The notes: generated from the letters alone by a model not told the origin. A stretch of DNA of 6,311 nucleotides from Dehalococcoidia bacterium (GCA_002700125.1 PACM01000026.1:43005-49315), one strand, 5' to 3'. Positions 1 to 5,861 are shown, numbered from the stretch's first letter. Made by a program: numbers and translations.

Positions 1-932
1 GTCCACTCTCCGTTCGCAATCGGTAGGTCTAATGATCTAGAAATTTCACACAAACCCGGTATATCTGTTGGATCTGAAGGAGATTCTAGCCAGAGTAGGT
101 TTAATTTTTCCAAAGCCTTTCCAAGCTTGATTGCATTGAAAGTGTCAAAACCCATGTGCACATCAACCATAATGCCGATTGCATTTCCTACCCTTTCCCT
201 GACTTTTGTTGCAATCTCTAGAATAGTTTCTAGGTCCTCCTTTAAATGCATTTTTACGAATTTATATCCTTTGCTTACCGACCATTCTGCCTGATCAGCT
301 ACTTCCTCGGGTAGGGTTCCTCCAATTCCATTGTATAGAGTAACCTTTGATCTATGAGCTCCTCCCATTACCTTACATGTCGGAAGTTTAAGTGCTTTTC
401 CAATAGCATCCCAAATAGCTATATCAACCCCACAAATAGCATCTATATAAAAGCCAGTGTAATGACCTCTTTCTCTTTTTGAAGAATAATTTTGATGCCA
501 TATCGCTTCAACGTCAAATATATCTTTTCCAGTTGTTAATGGAGTTACAATGTCTTTTATTATCGTAGCTGTTGTGTTTGGGCTAACTGGAGACTGAGCT
601 TCGCCCCATCCAATAAGTCCATTTTCAGTTTCAATTCTTACTACGGTTGTTTCATGAGATTTGGAATAAATTGATGTATTAGATCCTTCATCAACATAAT
701 ATTCTCCCATATCTTTTATTATGCTTTCATAGCCCCCCATATCTTTTATATCAAGATGTCTCTTTTTTTCTTCAGATTTTTTTTTCGATGTCTTCTGACC
801 ATAATAGACAGAATCAGGGATATCCTTGTTTGCTAACATTGCCGTATTAATATTTTTTGTATCTATTTTTCTTCCTTTGTCGAAGTCATTAGGAATGCGA
901 ATAGGGAATGCGGTTATATTAGTTATCTTCAT
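1..932 (-). CDS. Mandelate racemase/enolase-superfamily protein, acid-sugar dehydratase-like (partial, 3' end outside window)
   Basis: Seen: 310 codons are open from ATG 932-930 to the window edge; the C-terminal part is missing. The N-terminus MKITNITAFPIRIP and TTVVRIETENGLIGWGEA (residues 95-112) match the capping domain. Residues 163-182 (DVEAIW...GVDIAIWDAIGKALKLP region) lead into the barrel. Metal ligands are visible as D257 (MVDVHMG), E283 (WLESP) and E309 (ANGEW). Known of the family: these enzymes abstract a proton alpha to a carboxylate using Mg2+; many dehydrate sugar acids. Inference: the DxH motif (D257, H259), as in galactonate and mannonate dehydratases, favours a dehydratase. 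Odd: the usual second-strand KxK is K227-M-H229, and about 80 residues (14-93), Lys-rich and with an IKDMG repeat, occupy the normally short 20s loop. The start matches the family N-terminus and overlaps the upstream phosphatase stop as ATGA, so coupled translation is likely. Substrate unknown. Confidence 0.9.
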   Translation of the reverse strand, partial: MKITNITAFPIRIPNDFDKGRKIDTKNINTAMLANKDIPDSVYYGQKTSKKKSEEKKRHLDIKDMGGYESIIKDMGEYYVDEGSNTSIYSKSHETTVVRIETENGLIGWGEAQSPVSPNTTATIIKDIVTPLTTGKDIFDVEAIWHQNYSSKRERGHYTGFYIDAICGVDIAIWDAIGKALKLPTCKVMGGAHRSKVTLYNGIGGTLPEEVADQAEWSVSKGYKFVKMHLKEDLETILEIATKVRERVGNAIGIMVDVHMGFDTFNAIKLGKALEKLNLLWLESPSDPTDIPGLCEISRSLDLPIANGEW

Positions 933-1618
933 TTGTATCTTGCCGTTTCTTTGTCTAATTTATCTAAATGACTTGAGTCATTTAGACGGATTAGTCTCCA
1001 TCCTTCCGAGTTGAATTTAAATTGTGTTATAGAAGTATTGTCCATCTGCATCTTCCTTATATAACTTTGGTCGAATTCAAGTATATATTGAAAATAGCAT
1101 CTCAATGCCCATCCGTGTGTTACTACAGCAATATTTATTCTGCGATTAATATTTTGTACTTCGGTTTTGAATAAGATTTCTTGATCGATATAATTTGAAA
1201 ATCTTTTTTGTACTTCGTATTCAGATTCTCCGTCATCAGGTGAGTATAACTTTCCGTTTTTCCCCCAGAGAATTTCAACCTCTGGAGTCATCACTTCTAC
1301 TCTCTTTTTGCCTCTCCATCCAGGAATTTGTAATTCGTTAAGTTGTTTAGATCTTTTGATTTTTATTTCATCATTACTTGAACTTGCTAGAAAAATTTCA
1401 GATGTTTCAATGGCTCTAGATAATTCAGAGGTGAACAATAAATCAAATGTAATATTTTCATTTTTGAAGCGTTTTCCTAGTTCTTTAGCTTGTTGTTTTC
1501 CCAGTTCAGTCAGAGGTGAATCATAATTTGGACCTGCCGCAAGTTCTGTGTGAGTGTTTGATTCAGATTGCCCATGACGAATAAAAAATATATTTCTAGT
1601 ATTAAGATGGACTGGCAT
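929..1618 (-). CDS. Histidine phosphatase family protein (phosphoglycerate mutase-like fold)
   Basis: Seen: 229 residues with the full histidine-phosphatase signature: RHG at 14-16 (H15 is the phosphorylated nucleophile), TSELSRAIET at 63-72 (R68 phosphate pocket), E95 in LNELQIPGW (acid/base position), DDGES at 128-132 and THG at 167-169 (H168). There is no signal peptide or membrane segment, so the protein should be cytoplasmic. Length and spacing fit the PhoE/CobC-like branch with phosphatase rather than mutase activity; the substrate cannot be read from sequence. It is the middle gene of a minus-strand operon: the phosphoribosyltransferase-like gene ends 38 bases upstream and the enolase-superfamily gene begins inside its TGA stop. 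No clear Shine-Dalgarno precedes ATG 1618. Inference: in organisms making polyprenyl-phosphate pentoses, a phosphatase must remove the 5-phosphate after the phosphoribosyl transfer, and this enzyme might do that here or act on a soluble sugar phosphate. Confidence 0.93.
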   Translation of the reverse strand: MPVHLNTRNIFFIRHGQSESNTHTELAAGPNYDSPLTELGKQQAKELGKRFKNENITFDLLFTSELSRAIETSEIFLASSSNDEIKIKRSKQLNELQIPGWRGKKRVEVMTPEVEILWGKNGKLYSPDDGESEYEVQKRFSNYIDQEILFKTEVQNINRRINIAVVTHGWALRCYFQYILEFDQSYIRKMQMDNTSITQFKFNSEGWRLIRLNDSSHLDKLDKETARYK

Positions 1619-1656
1619 AGCAAATAAATGATATCAAATGAGTATAACTTATCAAG

Positions 1657-2622
1657 TTAGACTCTGGTTGAAATTAAAAATGTGCAACTTATCACCCATA
1701 GAATAAAAATCAACTGTAATAATTTGTCTTTTGTTATAACCTGCTCAGGATGTTCGCCAATGTGAAAGGCGGTACTAACATATTTATATCTTCGCATTCC
1801 AATTATGACCCATGGAAGAGTGAGAATTAAGGAATAATCAGGAGGAGTGTTTCCTTTTAATAATTCAGAAGTGAAGGAACTTGAAATACAATATCCTAGA
1901 TAGCAAAAGTAAGTCATCAGTTCTGACGCTATAATACTTTTTGACAAGATATTTAAATCGTACTTGTATATTACATTCCTTTTTAAATGACCTTTATTCC
2001 TTGAAGATAACTCTGAGTAACGTTTCATTAATAAAACAAACAGTGATCCAAGCCCTGTGCACAAGGTTAACCAAATGGAAATATTTATTACGTTTTCAGT
2101 TATCAATCCTAACCTTATGAAATGAGAATGAGAATATTGCACTACCAATGCTCCTCCAAATGCCCTGAGCATGTACCCTGTAGCTACTGAAATGACGTCA
2201 ACTATAAAGATCTTTTTTAGAAAAAAACAGTAGCAAATCATCAAAATTTGATAAGAAATAACACTCAAGAAGAAATCTATTTCTAGAGAATATGCAGCGA
2301 TTAAGGACAAAGATAAGAAAATTATTATTAGGAGAATAGCTATATTAATTGATATTAAGCCAGAAGCAATAGGTCTACCTGACTTTACAGGGTGAGTTTT
2401 ATCATTTTCTTTATCGACAAAATCATTGATTATGTAGATCATCCAAGAAGAAAAACCAAAGCTTAATGTTCCGACAATCGAATTTAGTATAGTTAGTGTG
2501 TTTGCTACAGAATTATCGCTCCACCATAAATTAATAGAAAATAACATTGGAACCAATACCAACATATTCTTTATTTGTTGCTTAGGTCTAGAGGTTCTTA
2601 GGATGTTAGATAATGTGCTCAC
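1657..2622 (-). CDS. UbiA-superfamily membrane transferase, decaprenyl-phosphate phosphoribosyltransferase-like
   Basis: Seen: 321 residues, very hydrophobic, about nine membrane helices. The Mg/diphosphate motif NDxxDxxxD is N66-D67-D70-D74, followed by KSGRPIASG (80-88). The second motif region is YCFFLKKIFIVD (131-142) with LRAFGGA (152-158), then LFVLLMKRYSEL (194-205) and a C-terminal GEHPEQ...KDKLLQL block (289-300). From memory of mycobacterial Rv3806c, the RPxQxxKN start, KRYxEL and the C-terminal block match DPPR synthase better than aromatic prenyltransferases. Known: DPPR synthase joins PRPP to polyprenyl phosphate on the inner membrane face, supplying ribose/arabinose donors for surface glycans. 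Odd: the usual Trp of RPxQWxKN is Gln16. Start is GTG 2622; an in-frame stop lies 18 bases upstream and the first internal Met (20) would cut the conserved N-terminus. First gene of the minus-strand operon. Confidence 0.88.
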   Translation of the reverse strand: MSTLSNILRTSRPKQQIKNMLVLVPMLFSINLWWSDNSVANTLTILNSIVGTLSFGFSSWMIYIINDFVDKENDKTHPVKSGRPIASGLISINIAILLIIIFLSLSLIAAYSLEIDFFLSVISYQILMICYCFFLKKIFIVDVISVATGYMLRAFGGALVVQYSHSHFIRLGLITENVINISIWLTLCTGLGSLFVLLMKRYSELSSRNKGHLKRNVIYKYDLNILSKSIIASELMTYFCYLGYCISSSFTSELLKGNTPPDYSLILTLPWVIIGMRRYKYVSTAFHIGEHPEQVITKDKLLQLIFILWVISCTFLISTRV

Positions 2623-2631
2623 AAGTAAAAC

Positions 2632-2637
2632 ATTATC
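2632..2637 (-). promoter_or_regulatory. Candidate -10 element of the transferase operon
   Basis: On the minus strand this reads GATAAT within TTTGATAATG, nine bases before the GTG start at 2622. Initiation at the usual distance would give a leader of at most a few bases, consistent with the missing Shine-Dalgarno. No good -35 is visible, and such hexamers are common in AT-rich DNA. Confidence 0.35.
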
Positions 2638-2653
2638 AAATTAAGCAAAATCT

Positions 2654-2703
2654 TATAATGCACCTATAGATTTCATAGAAATATTACCTCTTATAAAGAT
2701 AAT
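2654..2703 (+). promoter_or_regulatory. Candidate -10 elements upstream of the small zinc-finger-like gene
   Basis: The divergent intergenic region holds a perfect TATAAT at 2654-2659 and a GATAAT at 2698-2703 on the plus strand. The first would give a leader of about 50 bases, the second one of under 10 bases to ATG 2718. Neither has a convincing TTGACA at 16-18 bases. A 10-bp palindrome GTTTATAAAC (2708-2717) abuts the ATG and could be an operator or chance. Confidence 0.3.
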
Positions 2704-2717
2704 ATTTGTTTATAAAC

Positions 2718-2927
2718 ATGAAACTTAAGATAAAAAAAATAATTTGCTTTCTTTGTGAAGAAATAAAATTGAAAGACAATACCAACTGGCAATCTTGTAT
2801 GGATCATGCTCAGAAATTTCACGGTATTGACGTGAAAATTTTTCGTAATATAGAGTTCAATGATAAGTCGGAAGGGTGGCTCCTGAAATTGCCTGATGGG
2901 AATCCTTGGGCTTTTGTCTCAAACTAA
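2718..2927 (+). CDS. Small hypothetical protein with possible CxxC...HxxxxH zinc site
   Basis: Seen: 69 residues from ATG 2718 to TAA 2927. The frame opens 12 bases earlier at a TTG (2706), but the ATG is the more likely start. After a Lys-rich beginning (MKLKIKKII) come C10-x2-C13, 16 residues, then H30-x4-H35, with an extra Cys at 27. This spacing resembles a C2H2 zinc finger: the pattern is seen, metal binding is inferred. The C-terminal half has a beta-like, hydrophilic make-up (SEGWLLKLPDGNPWAF). It has no signal peptide and no membrane segment. It is transcribed divergently from the phosphoribosyltransferase-like operon, and the long pstS leader follows. I do not recognise the family. 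It could be a small regulator or a nucleic-acid-binding protein. It may also be non-coding, although the composition and Cys/His spacing argue for a real gene. Confidence 0.55.
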   Translation: MKLKIKKIICFLCEEIKLKDNTNWQSCMDHAQKFHGIDVKIFRNIEFNDKSEGWLLKLPDGNPWAFVSN

Positions 2928-3044
2928 GCTTGTCTAAACTATATTCTTTTAATCAAATATAACTCCCCAAAAATTACATAATTGACTTCCCTTTTTACCT
3001 GATCTGAAAATGATAGAAGTTCAAAAAAGAGCATGCTATGCCAA

Positions 3045-3168
3045 TTTCGTAACATAAATTTAAAATTTACGAAAACAATTATTTTTATAGGATAAATTCA
3101 ACGAATTATGTAGAAATTAAATATTATATTGACTATTTAACTGAAATTAACATTTTAATTTACGAAAA
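3045..3168. repeat. Three copies of TTACGAAA, one inverted, upstream of pstS
   Basis: TTTCGTAA at 3045-3052 faces TTACGAAA at 3067-3074, giving 8-bp arms with a 14-base spacer. A further direct copy lies at 3160-3167. The two direct copies share an exact 12-mer AATTTACGAAAA (3064-3075 and 3157-3168) whose starts are 93 bases apart. The inverted pair plus a distant copy resembles operator sites for a dimeric regulator. Function is inferred only. Confidence 0.5.
3136..3164 (+). promoter_or_regulatory. Weak candidate PHO-box-like repeats
   Basis: TTTAACT (3136-3142), ATTAACA (3146-3152) and ATTTACG (3158-3164) recur at 10-12 base spacing. They resemble the TTAACA-type direct repeats bound by Gram-positive PhoP and the cyanobacterial SphR boxes. 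The position upstream of pstS fits, but the region is so AT-rich that chance is a real alternative. No E. coli-type CTGTCAT repeats are present. Confidence 0.25.
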
Positions 3169-3220
3169 ACATTTAAATCTAACAAGTTGATCCAAATTGA
3201 CAATAAACATTTGTTATGGG

Positions 3221-3282
3221 ATCGTATCGATGTCTGCTAAAAAATGTTATAAACATATTCAAATCCAGACATCGAAAACGAT
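3221..3282 (+). promoter_or_regulatory. Long imperfect stem-loop in the pstS leader
   Basis: TCGATGTCTG (3227-3236) pairs perfectly with CAGACATCGA (3266-3275). The stem continues as ATCG (3221-3224) with CGAT (3279-3282) after a small internal loop. A short inner hairpin, ATGTT (3244-3248) with AACAT (3252-3256), fits in the loop. The structure ends five bases before the GGAG site, so it could stabilise the mRNA, influence translation, or be a DNA operator. It matches no riboswitch class I know. Confidence 0.6.
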
Positions 3283-3287
3283 ATATT

Positions 3288-3291
3288 GGAG
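3288..3291 (+). promoter_or_regulatory. Ribosome-binding site of pstS
   Basis: GGAG lies nine bases before ATG 3301. It is the only well-placed Shine-Dalgarno site I see in this window, and it supports the pstS start. Confidence 0.75.
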
Positions 3292-3300
3292 TAAGCGAGA

Positions 3301-4347
3301 ATGTTAACTAATAACGTATCTAAAGTCAAATTATTGTTTTTGTACTTTTCTACTCTTTTTTTGATTGTTTCTGTAGCTATAGCTTGTGCCCAAAAAGAAG
3401 AAAATGCAGAAAAAATAACTACACCATCCAGTACAGTTAGCAGTGGTGATAGTAGCACAGAATCTAAAGAGAGTATCACTGAAAATTATGTCAGCAGAGA
3501 AAAACTATCAGGTACTATAGAGATCGACGGTTCAAGCACTGTATTCCCAATAACCCAAGCAGTCGCTGAAGAATTTATGAAATATCAACCAGATATTCGA
3601 GTTCCAGTCGGTGTATCTGGAACTGGAGGAGGGATAAAAAGATTCACTGCTGGAGAAACCGCTATTTCAGATGCTTCGAGGCCGATGAAAGATGAAGAGG
3701 CTGTAATAGCCGTTGAAAACAATATAAATTGGACTGAGCTTACTGTAGCTTATGACGGCCTTTCAATAGTTGTTAACAATAGCAACACTTGGGTTGAATG
3801 TTTGACAGTAGATCAACTGAACCAAATCTGGAGGACATACAATCCTGCACTGAAATGGAATGAAGTTGATCCTTCTTGGCCTGACAAAAAGATCAATCTT
3901 TATGGGCCAGGTACTGATTCAGGTACTTTTGATTACTTCACCCTTGTAGTCAATGGAGAAGAAGGTTCAAGTCGAGCTGACTATACAGCTAGTGAAGATG
4001 ACAACATCCTAGTTCAAGGAGTCGCTGGTGACAAGAACTCTCTTGGTTACTTTGGATACGCTTATTACATTGTGAATAAAGATAAGATAAATATTGTTAA
4101 GATCGACGATGGAAACGGGTGTATTGAGCCTAGTCTCAATACAATTTCAGAAGGTTCTTACACACCACTTGCAAGACCAATCTTCATCTACGTAAACAAT
4201 GCTGAATTAAAGCGACCAGAAGTAGCAGCATTCGTTACTTTCTATCTAACAGAAGGAGCCCAGTATGTATCAGAAGTCGGATACATACCGATTGGAAAGC
4301 AGAACTATGAGAAAGAGCTAATGTCTATTCAGGACTATTTACCATAA
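3301..4347 (+). CDS. pstS: Phosphate ABC transporter substrate-binding lipoprotein PstS
   Basis: Seen: 348 residues. Residues 1-28 form a lipoprotein signal peptide with lipobox AIAC and modified C29, then a Ser/Thr/Glu-rich linker to about residue 70. The binding domain carries the PstS signatures [10 protein letters not shown] (76-85), [10 protein letters not shown] (106-115), ISDASRP (122-128), YDGLSIVVN (151-159) and [12 protein letters not shown] (202-213). C167 and C274 probably form the disulfide often seen in this subfamily. Role: captures phosphate outside the membrane and hands it to the PstCAB importer; membrane anchoring by a lipid suits a cell lacking a conventional periplasm but does not prove it. 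Start supported by GGAG nine bases upstream. Neighbours: no pstC, pstA, pstB or phoU follows; the next gene encodes an aquaporin. The long leader suggests phosphate-dependent control. A PstS-like sensor or binding protein for another oxyanion is a less likely alternative. Confidence 0.95.
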   Translation: MLTNNVSKVKLLFLYFSTLFLIVSVAIACAQKEENAEKITTPSSTVSSGDSSTESKESITENYVSREKLSGTIEIDGSSTVFPITQAVAEEFMKYQPDIRVPVGVSGTGGGIKRFTAGETAISDASRPMKDEEAVIAVENNINWTELTVAYDGLSIVVNNSNTWVECLTVDQLNQIWRTYNPALKWNEVDPSWPDKKINLYGPGTDSGTFDYFTLVVNGEEGSSRADYTASEDDNILVQGVAGDKNSLGYFGYAYYIVNKDKINIVKIDDGNGCIEPSLNTISEGSYTPLARPIFIYVNNAELKRPEVAAFVTFYLTEGAQYVSEVGYIPIGKQNYEKELMSIQDYLP

Positions 4348-4362
4348 AAAGTAATTACTTTT
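4347..4362 (+). terminator. Perfect AT-rich palindrome at the pstS stop, possible weak terminator
   Basis: AAAAGTAATTACTTTT is a perfect 16-bp palindrome beginning on the last base of the pstS stop codon. As RNA it gives a weak stem with a T-run in its right arm. The low stability and lack of a following U-tract make termination doubtful. The 77-base gap to the aquaporin gene also contains TATGAT at 4386-4391, a possible separate -10. Confidence 0.25.
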
Positions 4363-4424
4363 CTGCAAAAATTATCTACCTCCGGTATGATAGCAATAGA
4401 GGCAAATAATTAACAAACCAAGTC

Positions 4425-5141
4425 GTGAATAAAGAGAGTTTTAAAACCCAAATACAACATGGACTTATAGAAATGGTTGCCGTTTTTGGATTTGTCTTTT
4501 TTGGCCTTGGATCTGTTGTGCTCACAAAGTTTTACTCAACGACTGACGGAGCTGTAAACACCGCCATAATTGCATTAACTCATGGAGTATATATAGGGGT
4601 TGCAATTGCAAGCTTTTCGAAACTATCTGGTGCTCATATTAATCCTGCCATTTCTTTTGCAATGTGGATTATGGGTGTGATTAATGCTCAGAAATTTATT
4701 ATATATTTATTGATGCAGTTGGCTGGAGCATTAATTGGAGCTTTTGTATGGAAATTTATCTTTAGCGAGCCTGTTGGAGTTCATACTCTTTCAGTTGCTC
4801 CCTTTAGTACCTCAGTTCTTGAAGGATTATTACTAGAAGTATTGTGTACTTTTTTTCTTTCGGCAGTTATATTTTCTTGCTTGAATAATAAATCTCATCT
4901 GATGACTTCATTAGCGATTGGAGCAACTATATTTCTTGGAAGTTTAGTAGCTATACCTTTTACAGGAGGAAGCATGAATCCTGCCAGATCATTTGGACCT
5001 GCGATTATATTTGGTGAATTACAAGATCACTGGATTTACTGGATAGCTCCACTTATAGGTGCCCCGTTAGGAGCAGTAGCAGGATTGTGGTGCAAAGGTG
5101 AATTAAAAGACAATATCAGATTTCGGGGATTAAAAAAATGA
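4425..5141 (+). CDS. Aquaporin / MIP-family channel
   Basis: Seen: 238 residues with six membrane helices and both re-entrant NPA motifs: SGAHINPA (68-75) and GGSMNPARSFGPA (181-193). The family Glu appears in helix 1 (E16) and again in the second repeat (E138). Role: passive transmembrane channel for water or small neutral solutes. Aligned by eye to AqpZ, the selectivity-filter positions are H53, S173, G182 and R188, whereas AqpZ has Phe, His, Thr and Arg; the smaller residues suggest a wider pore than a strict water channel, but the substrate is not determined. The frame begins at GTG 4425; the next Met (17) would cut into helix 1, so GTG is preferred despite no nearby Shine-Dalgarno. It lies 77 bases after pstS on the same strand and may be co-transcribed with it or use its own promoter. 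Confidence 0.93.
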   Translation: MNKESFKTQIQHGLIEMVAVFGFVFFGLGSVVLTKFYSTTDGAVNTAIIALTHGVYIGVAIASFSKLSGAHINPAISFAMWIMGVINAQKFIIYLLMQLAGALIGAFVWKFIFSEPVGVHTLSVAPFSTSVLEGLLLEVLCTFFLSAVIFSCLNNKSHLMTSLAIGATIFLGSLVAIPFTGGSMNPARSFGPAIIFGELQDHWIYWIAPLIGAPLGAVAGLWCKGELKDNIRFRGLKK

Positions 5142-5242
5142 ATATATTTTTCATATAAAATTATATCGCTGGAAGAAGTCAGATGTATTTGGAGTGTCAA
5201 TGCTAGATAAGTTACTCAAAGTGTTGGATAATCATAATTTAA

Positions 5243-5782
5243 TTAATTCAGTTCGTTGATTAATCTCCAGCAGATTTCCAAGGCTATTTCTTCCGCTCCT
5301 TCGCATAACATTACTACGTTCCCGTAAATGGCATAGTTACCATATTTTGGGAATGAACCACTCCTGCCACCACCACCAGACCCTGGGCCACCAATCGTTC
5401 TTCTATCTTTTAGGCCTTCTTTCCAAGAAGATTTTGAACTTTTTATCACTGCATCATTGCCTGTCGCTTCTTTTGCTAAAGGTTCCCCTAAGCTAACAGC
5501 ATCCTCATGAGAGCCGTATATTCTTATCTCATATTCTTTTCTTTCATAAGCACCTGCGCCCCAAAACCCAAACACTGCGTCTGTCGCTCCTTGTAACTCA
5601 GTTACATCATAAATCCTATATTTTTTAAACCCTAATGAAAAAAAGTTTTCAAGTGTAAAATTAGTTGAACTAGAAGTGACAACTTCTAATTTCGCTGAAG
5701 ATTTTGATGTAGCATCTCCATTCGAACATCCGCTCAAAATGAGAATTAGAGTAAGACCTATTAAAAAAGTGCTCTTGATCAT
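5243..5782 (-). CDS. Secreted lipoprotein of unknown function
   Basis: Seen: 179 residues. Residues 1-18 are a lipoprotein signal peptide with lipobox LSGC, so C19 is the likely lipidated residue. A Ser/Thr-rich linker follows to about residue 42. The body has YDVTELQGATDAVFGFW (58-74), KEYEIRIYGSHEDAV (82-96), WKEGLKDRR (120-128), a Gly-rich loop (131-142) and YAIYGNVVMLC (150-160). C160 and C171 could pair. I recall similar conserved lipoproteins of unknown role from marine Chloroflexota, but this is memory and not a search. The SHEDAVSLGEPLAKEATG stretch looks like a helix in a small alpha/beta domain. No catalytic motif is recognised. It converges on the aquaporin gene across 101 bases in which I see no feature, and is divergent from the tRNA gene. 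No Shine-Dalgarno precedes ATG 5782. Confidence 0.82.
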   Translation of the reverse strand: MIKSTFLIGLTLILILSGCSNGDATSKSSAKLEVVTSSSTNFTLENFFSLGFKKYRIYDVTELQGATDAVFGFWGAGAYERKEYEIRIYGSHEDAVSLGEPLAKEATGNDAVIKSSKSSWKEGLKDRRTIGGPGSGGGGRSGSFPKYGNYAIYGNVVMLCEGAEEIALEICWRLINELN

Positions 5783-5808
5783 TTTTTGATTCTAAGTAAA
5801 AAGAAAAT

Positions 5809-5850
5809 GATTATCAACTCGATTGGGCTAAAGCTTGGTGTTTGATAATC
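5809..5850. promoter_or_regulatory. Divergent promoter region with inverted repeat carrying paired -10 hexamers
   Basis: GATTATCAA (5809-5817) and TTGATAATC (5842-5850) are perfect 9-bp inverted repeats with a 24-base spacer. The right arm contains GATAAT (5844-5849), 12 bases before the tRNA, which is the right distance for its -10. The left arm gives GATAAT on the minus strand (5815-5810), well placed for the lipoprotein gene with a leader of about 20 bases. A weak -35, TTGGGC, lies at 5823-5828. The repeat is seen; promoter function is inferred. Confidence 0.5.
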
Positions 5851-5861
5851 TATGGTTCGAT

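Larger units (their letters stand above)
2928..3300 (+). other. 373-base gene-free region forming the pstS upstream/leader region
   Basis: There is no plausible gene on either strand, and no Rho-independent terminator is obvious after the small gene. Its right part holds repeated TTACGAAA motifs (3045-3168), AT-rich TTAAC repeats (3136-3164), a perfect TTGACA at 3197-3202 without a good -10 at normal spacing, another TTGACT at 3129-3134, a long hairpin (3221-3282) and the pstS ribosome-binding site. The left part (2928-3040) is AT-rich with no structure I can support. An intergenic region this long, in an otherwise compact window, suggests a regulated promoter. Confidence 0.6.

Noticed and set aside
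826..1014. 62-codon hydrophobic open frame on the plus strand
   Set aside because: It lies antisense to two well-supported overlapping genes; hydrophobic shadow frames opposite AT-rich coding sequence are common.
1308..1526. 72-codon open frame on the plus strand
   Set aside because: Antisense to the histidine phosphatase, whose complete motif set shows which frame is real.
2706..2717. TTG at 2706 as the start of the small plus-strand gene
   Set aside because: An ATG in frame 12 bases later is preferred, and a 10-bp palindrome occupies the space between them.
3197..3202. Perfect TTGACA as the pstS -35
   Set aside because: No acceptable -10 lies 16-18 bases downstream (the region reads GGGATCG). 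It is kept only as a note, although an activator-dependent promoter remains possible.
3237..3479. 80-codon open frame on the minus strand over the pstS start
   Set aside because: It overlaps the pstS signal peptide, ribosome-binding site and leader hairpin; its product has no recognisable family and looks like an antisense shadow.
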